A DNA stretch of 64,000 nt from Chlorops oryzae (Eukaryota; Arthropoda; Insecta; Diptera; Chloropidae), in NCBI GenBank assembly GCA_020466095.1, contig CM035807.1, positions 62,621,158 through 62,685,157 on the forward strand, read 5' to 3'. The stretch's first letter is position 1. Each line of letters starts with the position of its first letter. This document shows positions 53,440 through 63,612 of the stretch, piece after piece. The position numbers and the translations under genes were made by a program. The notes beneath the pieces are model-generated. The model made no database searches. It was given only the letters and a program-made list of their open reading frames with translations, and had not been told where the DNA came from.

Positions 53440-55838
53440 ATAAAAATAATAATAATAATGTGGGACGTTGAGAAGCCTCAGCTTCCATCAAGTGGCCCCA
53501 CTGAATTGAAGGATTAGCCGAAATATACCACGTTATCGTTGGGTCTTTTATCGTCCTTCGTGACTCTCTAAGAGGGCGAAAGCCTTATACAAGGCTTCCG
53601 TCCTTATATTGAGTCAAATAACGTCGACTGACGTTTGCCGTTCGTCTCCCATCAGCCCGTCAGTACCGGATTGCTAACTGGTGTGAGCTAGATAGCAGGA
53701 AAGCCAGCCCTCCCCAGTTAGACCTTCATAAGATGCGTCGTCTTGGTCGTTGTCCCGAAAATAATTCGGTCTCAACTCTCATGACTACGCCATCTGTTAG
53801 TGCAAGCAGATCTTTGATTTTAAGTTCGGCAATCTCGTCCTCACCAATCCAATGGTGTCCCGCGATCGCCAACCTCCTACTTGCCAGTGACGGACAGTGG
53901 CACACAAGGTGCACCGCTGTCTCACTGTCTTCTAGGCATAACCTACATGTGTCATCTTCAGCAAGACTTATCTTTCTGAGATGGCACATGAAGTTACCAT
54001 GTCCTGTTACCAATGATGTCAACCAGCTGAGGGTGCTCCGTTTAAGACTAAGCGCCTTCGTTGCCGCCGTGACCCATGGCTTTTTTATAGCCAGCTTCGC
54101 CTGTATGCAAGTGCTCAACTCGCACCAACGGCGTTGATGCATGGAGTTAACCCACTTTGTGATAGCCGAAGTAATCTTGCTTCACCCTAGTGGAACATAG
54201 GGCTCTGGGCCATGATAGTCCTGGCTCGAGCCCTGCCTAGCAAGGTCGTCTGCCCTTTCATTTTAGTCGATACCAGAGTTTCCTTTAACCCACATGAGTG
54301 TTACTTTATTGCTAGAAGCGCACTCACGTAGTTTGGTAGCACACTCATGTACCGGACTGTTGCGTATGGTCATTTGTTCCATTCTCTTGATCACCGCCTG
54401 ATTGTCAAGCCCAATCAGTATACGACTCTGATGTGTCCGTCTCTCAAGCAGGTGGTCCAGTGCACGTATGACCGCTAAAAGTTGGGCCTGATAAACAGAC
54501 ACAAACCTTCCTAGATGGATACCTTCGGTGATGCCGAGTTTTTCTGAAAAGATCCCGGCCCCCGCTCTGCCATCCATTAGTGAACCATCCGTGAAGAAAC
54601 AAATGTTATGCCGTCTGCACTCACCCTGCAGACGGCCGTCGTCTATGAGCGTTTTGTGTGACTTTGCGGTCAGACTGACTCTTCTCATAGTCTCCATTGG
54701 CATTTGCGTTTCCTTGACTTCGTTGTGGACGATGTCAAGTATCTTAAGGTGTCCACGCGCATCGCCGAACCTATTCCAAGTGCAATTGCGGTACATGCGA
54801 ACTGCCGTTAATGCTGCCGTTTTCATTATAAATAAATCCAACGGAAGCAGTCCCAGCATCGCTTCAAGCGCCGGTGTTGGTGTGGTGCGCATTGCGCCCG
54901 TAATTCCAACACATGCTAGCCTCTGAACCCTGTCAAGCCTCGCTTTAACTGTCTTTTGTGTGGCTTTCCACCACCACACTACAGATGCGTAGGTTATGAC
55001 AGGTCTTATCATTATCGTGTAGATCCAGTGTACTGATTTTGGGGTTATTCCCCAACGCAGTCCGCACACTATTCTACACTGAAATAGAGCCCTTTTAGCC
55101 TTTTGGGTCTTATACTCTACGTGTTGATTCCAGGTCAGTTTTGTATCCAGGATCACTCCTAAGTACTTATCCGACCCCGACACGGGAATATTCGATCCAA
55201 AGAGCTGTAATGGCTCGAGTAGAAGACCTCTTTTCTTTGTGAAAAAAATTGTCTCTGATTAAGCAGCGTTAACTGTGAGGTCTTGTTCTCTACACCATTG
55301 TTCAACGTGTTTCAGAGCACCTCTCATCACATCTCTAATGGTGCTTAGGAACTTACCACCCACCATCAAAGCTACGTCATCCGCATACCCTATTGTATGT
55401 ATGCCTTTTGAGTCAAGCTTGTGTTGTAAGGAGTTAATTGTTATGTTCCATAGAGTTGGTAATAGAACACCTCCCTGTGGACATCCTCTGACTACCCTAC
55501 CCCTTAGCTTGTGTCGTCCGTTTTGTAAGTTCACTGCTCTGTGCCTTAGCATGAAGTCCGCCCACTTGATAAAAAGTGGGTTAACCCCCCGCTTTTGGAG
55601 TGCAGCGCTCGACTAACCGAAGCCTATCTTGTCGAAGGCACCCTCAATGTCCATGGTTAGAGCCATTGATATGCCACCGGAATTAAGCTCTTTTTTGCCG
55701 TCCTTACTACTTCGTGCAAGGCGGTTTCGCTAGATCTTCCAGCCCTGTTCGCATGCTGGCATCTACTCAGAGGACATGCTGTGAGAGCTGAATCCTCCAG
55801 ATGAGCAGCCATCAGTAGGTAGGATTAGCCGATTCTAG
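53440..55838 (-). pseudogene. LOA/I-like LINE fragment: RT, RNase H, zinc motif
   Basis: Minus strand, 5' truncated at about 55838 within the RT (remnant IEGAFDKIGFG near 55630). RT pieces: VRGCPQGGVLLPTLWNI and GYADDVALMVGGKF (catalytic). A TAA at 55259-55261 interrupts before KYLGVILDTKLTW. RNase H follows: CFFTDGSLMDGRAGAGIF (Asp), YQAQLLAVIRALD (Glu), IGLDNQAVI (Asp); the usual His box reads WVKGNSG. After a break comes CRLCLEDSETAVHLVCHC (CCHC-type). The 3' tail is ATT-rich (53441-53462), abutting the Tc1 end. RNase H after RT points to the LOA or I groups. Confidence 0.88.
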
Positions 55839-56509
55839 GTCAATGAAAACCTGCGCAAAAAGGGGCGCAAAAGGGGGCGCAAAAAAGGTGCCGCAAAAAG
55901 GTACCATAAGAAAAAGTGTCTCAAAAATTGTTGTAAAAAGGGGGTGCAAAAAAGGGGGCCGCAAAAAGGTACCATAAGAAAAAGTGTCTCAAAAATTGTT
56001 GTAAAAAGTATCACAAAAAGTGTAGCAAAATGAAAAAAATCAATATGTGGGTGTGTGTGAGTGTGTGTTTTGAAAAACTAATTTTTTCATGATTGATGGG
56101 AGAACACGTGTTAAAAGATGAATAGGAGTCCTTTTGGTGTATTTTAAAGTGCTATAAAAAGAAATCATCAAGGTCGATGGTAAAACAAGTGTTAAAAGAT
56201 GAATCGCAGTCCTTTTGGTGTAATTTAAAGTGCTTTAAAACGAATTCTTCAAGGTCGATGGGAAAACAAGTGTTAAAAGATGAATTGTTAGAAAACGAAC
56301 TCGTCATTGTCGACGGGAGAGCATGATGTTTATAACTTTAAAATATTTACAATATTTACGACGGTAAAAAAAGATGATGAATAGGTACCCTTTTGCTGCA
56401 ATAAAGATCTTTTGATGCATTTCAAATACAATGCAGGAGAATATGTAAAAAGCAGGTATGAAATTTAAGACATTAGCATATCGCTATCATTGTGAGAGAT
56501 CTTTTATAA
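55839..56509. repeat. Short tandem repeats next to the LINE (copy 1)
   Basis: G/A-rich block (55850-56030) repeating accataagaaaaagtgtctc and aaaaattgttgtaaaaag twice, then three 81-bp units starting gttaaaagatgaa at 56110, 56191 and 56272 (each with agtccttttggtgta). No gene. Confidence 0.9.
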
Positions 56510-56511
56510 TA

Positions 56512-56872
56512 ACAGGTTGGCTGATAAGTCCCCGGTCTGACACATAGATGGCGTCGCTAGTATTAAATGCATATTATTTTTATATATTGGCAACCTTCAA
56601 ATGATTCGTGTCAAAATTTGACGTCTGTAAGTCAATTAGTTTGTGAGATAGAGCGTCTTTTGTGAAGCAACTTTTGTTATTGTGAAAAAAATGGAAAAAA
56701 AGGAATTTCGTGTTTTGATAAAATACTGTTTTCTGAAGGGAAAAAATACAGTGGAAGCAAAAACTTGGCTTGATATTGAGTTTCCGGACTCTGCCCCAAG
56801 AAAATCAACAATAATTGATTGGTATGCAAAATTCAAGCGTGGTGAAATGAGCACGGAGGACGGTGAACGCAG
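56512..56872 (+). mobile_element. Truncated irritans mariner (copy 1 of the duplication)
   Basis: TA, then the left TIR ACAGGTTGGCTGATAAGTCC, 5' UTR and the first codons (MEKKEFRVLIKYCFLKGKN to STEDGER), cut at 56872 by the duplication junction. The sequence is identical, as far as I can see, to 60675-61035. Confidence 0.95.
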
Positions 56873-57601
56873 AACTACATTTTCTTACTTCTAGAATGTA
56901 CGGAATTATGTTAGATATAAAAATGTGATTCAGAATGCTTTTCCGGACATATCTGAAATTTTTGGACCATTGTCTTGGAGATTCCAGCACGTTAATGCAC
57001 CCATTCGTACTAATAAAGTTGTCAAGGAGTGGATTAAGAGCCAAAGTGTCCAGTTAAAAAACTGGCCTCCATAGTCTCCAGACCTCAACTTCAAAGAAAA
57101 GTTGATGACTGGGGAAAGCAATATGAAACCACGGAGTTACCCAAAGAAGGTATCCAAAAAACTTGCGCAGAAATTTCGCTTAACTTTCGGCAAAAGTTAT
57201 ACGAATCTATTCCACAGCGAGTATTTCGCTGACGCGAACTCTGCTGCAGTCGCATTCCCCCGCTTCCGTCTTTTCTCTTCAGTTTCTGCTGACGTCTTCG
57301 TCTTTCGCAACTTTCTTTCACTTGCTTTGGGCTTGCTTTCAAGTTCTTCATTATTCTGCTGGAATGCATTATTTGTCTTGCACTCAACTGCCCCAATTTA
57401 GACTTTTTAGGCCGTTGGTGCTTATGGTTGCTTTTCTTATTTTTACTCAGCATAGTGCGTTCACGATATGTGTGGCACGATCACAACAAACCTATTCAAA
57501 TGAGCCGAAAAATTGAATGACTTTTTTGTAATTTTTTACAAAAGTAAACATATCATCTAAACGGGTGGTCATTATATTATGATTTTTACCACAGTTGTTG
57601 G
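56873..57601 (+). mobile_element. Right half of the Tc1-like element (copy 2)
   Basis: Repeat of 52709-53437, including the right TIR ending GTTGTTGG and TA. Left TIR absent because of the duplication breakpoint. Confidence 0.95.
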
Positions 57602-57603
57602 TA

Positions 57604-60002
57604 ATAAAAATAATAATAATAATGTGGGACGTTGAGAAGCCTCAGCTTCCATCAAGTGGCCCCACTGAATTGAAGGATTAGCCGAAATATACCACGTTAT
57701 CGTTGGGTCTTTTATCGTCCTTCGTGACTCTCTAAGAGGGCGAAAGCCTTATACAAGGCTTCCGTCCTTATATTGAGTCAAATAACGTCGACTGACGTTT
57801 GCCGTTCGTCTCCCATCAGCCCGTCAGTACCGGATTGCTAACTGGTGTGAGCTAGATAGCAGGAAAGCCAGCCCTCCCCAGTTAGACCTTCATAAGATGC
57901 GTCGTCTTGGTCGTTGTCCCGAAAATAATTCGGTCTCAACTCTCATGACTACGCCATCTGTTAGTGCAAGCAGATCTTTGATTTTAAGTTCGGCAATCTC
58001 GTCCTCACCAATCCAATGGTGTCCCGCGATCGCCAACCTCCTACTTGCCAGTGACGGACAGTGGCACACAAGGTGCACCGCTGTCTCACTGTCTTCTAGG
58101 CATAACCTACATGTGTCATCTTCAGCAAGACTTATCTTTCTGAGATGGCACATGAAGTTACCATGTCCTGTTACCAATGATGTCAACCAGCTGAGGGTGC
58201 TCCGTTTAAGACTAAGCGCCTTCGTTGCCGCCGTGACCCATGGCTTTTTTATAGCCAGCTTCGCCTGTATGCAAGTGCTCAACTCGCACCAACGGCGTTG
58301 ATGCATGGAGTTAACCCACTTTGTGATAGCCGAAGTAATCTTGCTTCACCCTAGTGGAACATAGGGCTCTGGGCCATGATAGTCCTGGCTCGAGCCCTGC
58401 CTAGCAAGGTCGTCTGCCCTTTCATTTTAGTCGATACCAGAGTTTCCTTTAACCCACATGAGTGTTACTTTATTGCTAGAAGCGCACTCACGTAGTTTGG
58501 TAGCACACTCATGTACCGGACTGTTGCGTATGGTCATTTGTTCCATTCTCTTGATCACCGCCTGATTGTCAAGCCCAATCAGTATACGACTCTGATGTGT
58601 CCGTCTCTCAAGCAGGTGGTCCAGTGCACGTATGACCGCTAAAAGTTGGGCCTGATAAACAGACACAAACCTTCCTAGATGGATACCTTCGGTGATGCCG
58701 AGTTTTTCTGAAAAGATCCCGGCCCCCGCTCTGCCATCCATTAGTGAACCATCCGTGAAGAAACAAATGTTATGCCGTCTGCACTCACCCTGCAGACGGC
58801 CGTCGTCTATGAGCGTTTTGTGTGACTTTGCGGTCAGACTGACTCTTCTCATAGTCTCCATTGGCATTTGCGTTTCCTTGACTTCGTTGTGGACGATGTC
58901 AAGTATCTTAAGGTGTCCACGCGCATCGCCGAACCTATTCCAAGTGCAATTGCGGTACATGCGAACTGCCGTTAATGCTGCCGTTTTCATTATAAATAAA
59001 TCCAACGGAAGCAGTCCCAGCATCGCTTCAAGCGCCGGTGTTGGTGTGGTGCGCATTGCGCCCGTAATTCCAACACATGCTAGCCTCTGAACCCTGTCAA
59101 GCCTCGCTTTAACTGTCTTTTGTGTGGCTTTCCACCACCACACTACAGATGCGTAGGTTATGACAGGTCTTATCATTATCGTGTAGATCCAGTGTACTGA
59201 TTTTGGGGTTATTCCCCAACGCAGTCCGCACACTATTCTACACTGAAATAGAGCCCTTTTAGCCTTTTGGGTCTTATACTCTACGTGTTGATTCCAGGTC
59301 AGTTTTGTATCCAGGATCACTCCTAAGTACTTATCCGACCCCGACACGGGAATATTCGATCCAAAGAGCTGTAATGGCTCGAGTAGAAGACCTCTTTTCT
59401 TTGTGAAAAAAATTGTCTCTGATTAAGCAGCGTTAACTGTGAGGTCTTGTTCTCTACACCATTGTTCAACGTGTTTCAGAGCACCTCTCATCACATCTCT
59501 AATGGTGCTTAGGAACTTACCACCCACCATCAAAGCTACGTCATCCGCATACCCTATTGTATGTATGCCTTTTGAGTCAAGCTTGTGTTGTAAGGAGTTA
59601 ATTGTTATGTTCCATAGAGTTGGTAATAGAACACCTCCCTGTGGACATCCTCTGACTACCCTACCCCTTAGCTTGTGTCGTCCGTTTTGTAAGTTCACTG
59701 CTCTGTGCCTTAGCATGAAGTCCGCCCACTTGATAAAAAGTGGGTTAACCCCCCGCTTTTGGAGTGCAGCGCTCGACTAACCGAAGCCTATCTTGTCGAA
59801 GGCACCCTCAATGTCCATGGTTAGAGCCATTGATATGCCACCGGAATTAAGCTCTTTTTTGCCGTCCTTACTACTTCGTGCAAGGCGGTTTCGCTAGATC
59901 TTCCAGCCCTGTTCGCATGCTGGCATCTACTCAGAGGACATGCTGTGAGAGCTGAATCCTCCAGATGAGCAGCCATCAGTAGGTAGGATTAGCCGATTCT
60001 AG
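57604..60002 (-). pseudogene. LOA/I-like LINE fragment (copy 2)
   Basis: Exact repeat of 53440-55838, with the same TAA in the RT (59423-59425), the same RNase H (residues in FFTDGSLMDGRAGAG) and the same CRLC...HLVCHC motif. Shared lesions show it arose by segmental duplication and not by a second retrotransposition. Confidence 0.9.
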
Positions 60003-60672
60003 GTCAATGAAAACCTGCGCAAAAAGGGGCGCAAAAGGGGGCGCAAAAAAGGTGCCGCAAAAAGGTACCATAAGAAAAAGTGTCTCAAAAATTGTTGTAA
60101 AAAGGGGGTGCAAAAAAGGGGCCGCAAAAAGGTACCATAAGAAAAAGTGTCTCAAAAATTGTTGTAAAAAGTATCACAAAAAGTGTAGCAAAATGAAAAA
60201 AATCAATATGTGGGTGTGTGTGAGTGTGTGTTTTGAAAAACTAATTTTTTCATGATTGATGGGAGAACACGTGTTAAAAGATGAATAGGAGTCCTTTTGG
60301 TGTATTTTAAAGTGCTATAAAAAGAAATCATCAAGGTCGATGGTAAAACAAGTGTTAAAAGATGAATCGCAGTCCTTTTGGTGTAATTTAAAGTGCTTTA
60401 AAACGAATTCTTCAAGGTCGATGGGAAAACAAGTGTTAAAAGATGAATTGTTAGAAAACGAACTCGTCATTGTCGACGGGAGAGCATGATGTTTATAACT
60501 TTAAAATATTTACAATATTTACGACGGTAAAAAAAGATGATGAATAGGTACCCTTTTGCTGCAATAAAGATCTTTTGATGCATTTCAAATACAATGCAGG
60601 AGAATATGTAAAAAGCAGGTATGAAATTTAAGACATTAGCATATCGCTATCATTGTGAGAGATCTTTTATAA
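60003..60672. repeat. Short tandem repeats next to the LINE (copy 2)
   Basis: Repeat of 55839-56509 with 1 bp fewer; 81-bp units at about 60273, 60354 and 60435. The 82-codon Lys/Gly-rich ORF reading the G/A-rich block is an artefact of the repeat. Confidence 0.9.
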
Positions 60673-60674
60673 TA

Positions 60675-61956
60675 ACAGGTTGGCTGATAAGTCCCCGGTC
60701 TGACACATAGATGGCGTCGCTAGTATTAAATGCATATTATTTTTATATATTGGCAACCTTCAAATGATTCGTGTCAAAATTTGACGTCTGTAAGTCAATT
60801 AGTTTGTGAGATAGAGCGTCTTTTGTGAAGCAACTTTTGTTATTGTGAAAAAAATGGAAAAAAAGGAATTTCGTGTTTTGATAAAATACTGTTTTCTGAA
60901 GGGAAAAAATACAGTGGAAGCAAAAACTTGGCTTGATATTGAGTTTCCGGACTCTGCCCCAAGAAAATCAACAATAATTGATTGGTATGCAAAATTCAAG
61001 CGTGGTGAAATGAGCACGGAGGACGGTGAACGCAGTGGACGCCCGAAAGAGGTGGTTACCGACGAAAACATCAAAAAAATTCACAAAATGTTTTTGAATG
61101 ACCGTTGATCGAGATAGCAGAGGCCTTAAAGATATCAAAGGAACGTGTTTGTCATATCATTCATCAATATTTGGATATGAAAAAGCTCTGTGCAAAATGG
61201 GTGCCGCGCGAGCTCACATTTGACCAAAAACAACAACGTGTTGATGATTCTGAGCGGTGTTTGCAGCTGTTAACTCGCAATACACCCGAGTTTTTGCGTC
61301 GATATGTGACAATGGATGAAACATGGCTCTATCACTACACTCCTGAGTCCAATCGACAGTCGGCTGAGTGGACAGCGATCGGTGAACCGTCTCCGAAGCG
61401 TGGAAAGACTCAAAAGTCCGCTGGCAAAGTAATGGCCTCTGTTTTTTGGGATGGGCATGGAATAATTTTTATCGATTATCTTGAGAAGGGAATAATCGTC
61501 AACAGTGACTATTATATGTCGTTATTGGAGCGTTTGAAGGTCGAAATCGCGGCAAAACGGCCCCATATGAAGAAGAAAAAAGTGTTGTTCCACCAAGACA
61601 ACGCACCGTGCCACAAGTCATTGAGAACGATGGCAAAAATTCATGAATTAGGCTTCGAATTGCTTCCCCACCCACCGTATTCTCCAGATCTGGCCCCCAG
61701 CGACTTTTTCTTGTTCTCAAACCTCAAAAGGATGCTCGCAGGGAAAAAATTTGGCTGCAATGAAGAGGTGATCGCCGAAACTGAGGCCTATTTTGAGGCA
61801 AAACCGAAGGAGTACTACCAAAATGGTATCAAAAAATTGGAAGGTCGTTATAATCGTTGTATCGCTCTTGAAGGGAACTATGTTGAATGATAAAAACGAA
61901 TTTTGACAAAAAATGTGTTTTTCTTTATTAGACCAGGGACTTATCAGCCAACCTGT
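60675..61956 (+). mobile_element. Nearly complete irritans-type mariner (Himar1-like), 1282 bp
   Basis: TIRs ACAGGTTGGCTGATAAGTCC... at the left and its inverse at 61930-61956 agree over about 27 bp with one mismatch; TA flanks (60673-60674, 61957-61958). Himar1 as I remember it is about 1.29 kb with near-identical ends. The only coding lesion found is a small deletion. Right of it lies the virus-like cluster. Confidence 0.95.
60854..61890 (+). pseudogene. Mariner transposase (irritans group) with one small frameshifting deletion
   Basis: MEKKEFRVLIKYCFLKGKN start at 60854; HTH and GRPKEVVTDENIKKIHKMFL, then the frame breaks at NDR* (61106-61108) and resumes in another frame at LIEIAEALKISKERV (61105 on). 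The family reads NDRKMKLIEIAEA here as I recall it, so about 10 bp is missing. Catalytic triad present: Asp in VTMDETWLYHY, Asp in FHQDNAPCHKS, and Asp in YSPDLAPSDFF, 34 residues after the second (DD34D). WVPREL linker present; ends EGRYNRCIALEGNYVE. Inactive unless the lesion is a sequencing error. Confidence 0.95.
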
Positions 61957-62116
61957 TAGTTTTCCACGCTCAACCAGATGGGTTCCTTATTTTTTTTATT
62001 TTTTTATTTATTTATTTTTTTTTTTTTTATCGGCTGTAGTTGGAAATTGAAGTCAAATAATAAGATAGACAAAATTTTCTTAACAGGTCAACGGATATGT
62101 GTGAGTCATAGTTTAG

Positions 62117-62123
62117 TATAAAA
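62117..62123 (+). promoter_or_regulatory. TATA box of the 62.2-kb gene
   Basis: TATAAAA, followed about 25 bp later by ATTCAATTCAG, a plausible initiator; the ATG is 114 bp further on. Surrounding DNA is otherwise A/T-run rich (T runs at 61989-62030). Confidence 0.6.
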
Positions 62124-62236
62124 CGGAGTCCACTTTAAGATTCAATTCAGAAAATTTCTAACACTTCAACAGTACAGTGTACTTTTGAACCTACTAATAA
62201 AAAAGAAATTTTGAAAATTTTTTTAGAAAAAAAAAA

Positions 62237-62752
62237 ATGGGACGCAAAATGAATTCATCTACAAAAGCACAAACAGGATCAGCAGCAACACCAACAGGAC
62301 CTACACAGCCAACAGGATCAGCAACAGCGCCAACAATGTCAGTAGCAGCAGACAAGGACATTGGCTGTATTAGCTTTAACGCTATATCGAAGCAAAAATT
62401 GAACAAGCCATTTTTGTCAATGTCAAAGATGGCTTTTAATAAAACCTTCGTAGTGGAGCTGGCGAAGCGCATCAAAACAAAATATGGGCCAAAGGTTGTA
62501 TTGGAGTTGTCTGAAGTACAATTGGTGCTTCCACCTAGATTTAACAAGATGAAGGATATAGCGATAGAAAATATAAATAGCTATCCGCATCTTGTAAGGA
62601 AGAGTGGTGATGGGATCAACCCATTGCTTGAGCTGTCTAAAGAGGACGAAATTGTGGAACAAGAAGAAGAAGAAGAAGAAGAACATTATATTCCACCTTC
62701 CCAACCGTTTGTGGTTCCAAATGATTTAAGTCAATATTTAAATTTTCATTAA
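62237..62752 (+). CDS. Virus-like or unknown small gene, acidic C-terminus
   Basis: 171 codons, ATG at 62237 in a good context (AAAATGG). Residues 1-45 are low-complexity (Thr/Ala/Pro/Gly/Ser: PTGPTQPTGSATAPTMS). Residues 52-125 look globular: FNKTFVVELAKRIKTKYGP, VVLELSEVQLVLPPRF, ENINSYPHLVRKSG. Then an acidic run (EQEEEEEEEH) and PSQPFVVPNDLSQYLNF. The TKYG-x-VVLEL-LPPRF pattern recalls small OB-fold-like single-strand-binding proteins in insect virus-like elements, but that is a weak memory. AATAAA at 62833. Uninterrupted in a window of dead genes, so selection or recent origin is likely. Confidence 0.65.
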   Translation: MGRKMNSSTKAQTGSAATPTGPTQPTGSATAPTMSVAADKDIGCISFNAISKQKLNKPFLSMSKMAFNKTFVVELAKRIKTKYGPKVVLELSEVQLVLPPRFNKMKDIAIENINSYPHLVRKSGDGINPLLELSKEDEIVEQEEEEEEEHYIPPSQPFVVPNDLSQYLNFH

Positions 62753-62951
62753 AATATATTTTTATTATATACATATATATATAACTTAAAATTTTTTTCT
62801 TTTTTTATTAAATATATAATTTTACATTTCTAAATAAAAAATTTAATGTTAAGAACTATTTGCCTAAAAAGAAAAAGGAAAAAGGAAAAAGAAAAAATTA
62901 AATAAATAAAAGATCAAAAACAAAAAAAAAAAATATGTGTCTACTTACTTT

Positions 62952-63245
62952 TCAATGTGTAAGATGAATATCGCAATCATCATCATCATCATCACCCAAA
63001 CATATCTGCAGCAATTTATTGCTGCATGATATAAAATACAGTCCACTTTGAAGGGCCTGTATTCCTGGTATACAAAGATATCCTTCATCCAGCTGAATGA
63101 TTTTACCATCCTCTAAATGAAGGTGAAGTTTAACACTTGTCCTAGCATTTAATTCAATCGAAAATCCGCAAATTCTATTTAAATTTAACTTGAATTGGTT
63201 AGGATATTCAATCCCATACAAATTAAACTTTCTTATGAAATCCAT
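62952..63245 (-). CDS. Small virus-like or unknown gene, PC4-like pattern
   Basis: 97 codons, convergent with the previous gene. Begins MDFIRKFNLYGIEYPNQFK. Residues about 28-72 (ICGFSIELNARTSVKLHLHL, EDGKIIQLDEGYLCIPGIQ) have the strand-strand-helix look of the PC4/p15 single-strand-binding fold (weak resemblance), ending in an acidic DDDDDCD stretch. TATAAAA lies on the same strand at 63282-63288, about 40 bp before the ATG, giving a very short leader. A minus-strand AATAAA lies near 62803. No close family recognised. Confidence 0.6.
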   Translation of the reverse strand: MDFIRKFNLYGIEYPNQFKLNLNRICGFSIELNARTSVKLHLHLEDGKIIQLDEGYLCIPGIQALQSGLYFISCSNKLLQICLGDDDDDDCDIHLTH

Positions 63246-63281
63246 CTTTCGTTATGATTTTAGAAACCGAAAATTTGTTCC

Positions 63282-63288
63282 TTTTATA
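63282..63288 (-). promoter_or_regulatory. TATA box of the 97-codon gene
   Basis: Minus-strand GGTATAAAAGG, about 37 bp upstream of the start codon. Confidence 0.65.
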
Positions 63289-63359
63289 CCAGTTTTAATT
63301 GAGAAAAAAGAAAGAAGAATGTTCAAATAAACATGTCCCGGAAAAAAAAACAATTTGGT

Positions 63360-63432
63360 TGACCTAGTAGGTAGGTAGGTTGAAGTGGCTGCCACTTAGG
63401 TCCTAAATCGGTCCATTGTGATACCAAGGAGG
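63360..63432. repeat. Dispersed-repeat-like segment with (GTAG)n
   Basis: gtaggtaggtaggttgaagt, ggctgccacttagg and tcggtccattgtgataccaa. This combination recalls a dispersed repeat of fly genomes (from memory). It sits between the two minus-strand genes. Confidence 0.4.
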
Positions 63433-63562
63433 TTTTCTTGTGTTTGTGTGAGTGTTTGTCTTTTTATGTAGAAAAAAAAATATTTTCTTATCATAAGAAA
63501 AGTCTAGAATAAAACATCAATAACAAAAGTGAAATGTGTGCAAATAAATTTTATTTAAAACA

Positions 63563-63587
63563 TTTTTTTTTTTTTTTTTTTTTTTTT
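63563..63587 (-). repeat. Poly(A) run (25 T on +) just after the last gene
   Basis: 25 consecutive T, 25 bp downstream (minus strand) of the stop at 63613. It could be an ordinary homopolymer or the tail of a reverse-transcribed copy. Confidence 0.8.
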
Positions 63588-63612
63588 GTAGAGGTTGTAC
63601 AGAATATTAAAT

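Larger units (their letters stand above)
52709..56872. repeat. 4164-bp duplication, copy 1
   Basis: Direct head-to-tail repeat of 56873-61035. The unit holds the right half of the Tc1 element, an RNase-H LINE, short repeats and the first 361 bp of a mariner. The junction at 56872/56873 joins mariner (GGTGAACGCAG) to Tc1 (AACTACATTTTC) with at most 1 bp of shared sequence. Confidence 0.97.
56873..61035. repeat. 4163-bp duplication, copy 2
   Basis: Matches copy 1 at an offset of 4164, falling to 4163 after a 1-bp loss in a G run (aaaaaaggggg at about 55958 versus aaaaaagggg at about 60117). I saw no other difference. Beyond 61035 the mariner continues intact, so copy 2 has the original right neighbour and copy 1 the original left neighbour. 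Confidence 0.97.

Noticed and set aside
53733..54137. 134-codon + strand ORF, also at 57897-58301
   Set aside because: Antisense of the LINE C-terminal zinc region; the minus strand carries the recognisable motif.
60007..60255. 82-codon Lys/Gly/Cys-rich ORF
   Set aside because: It reads a G/A-rich tandem repeat; in copy 1 a 1-bp difference breaks the same frame, so it is not a gene.
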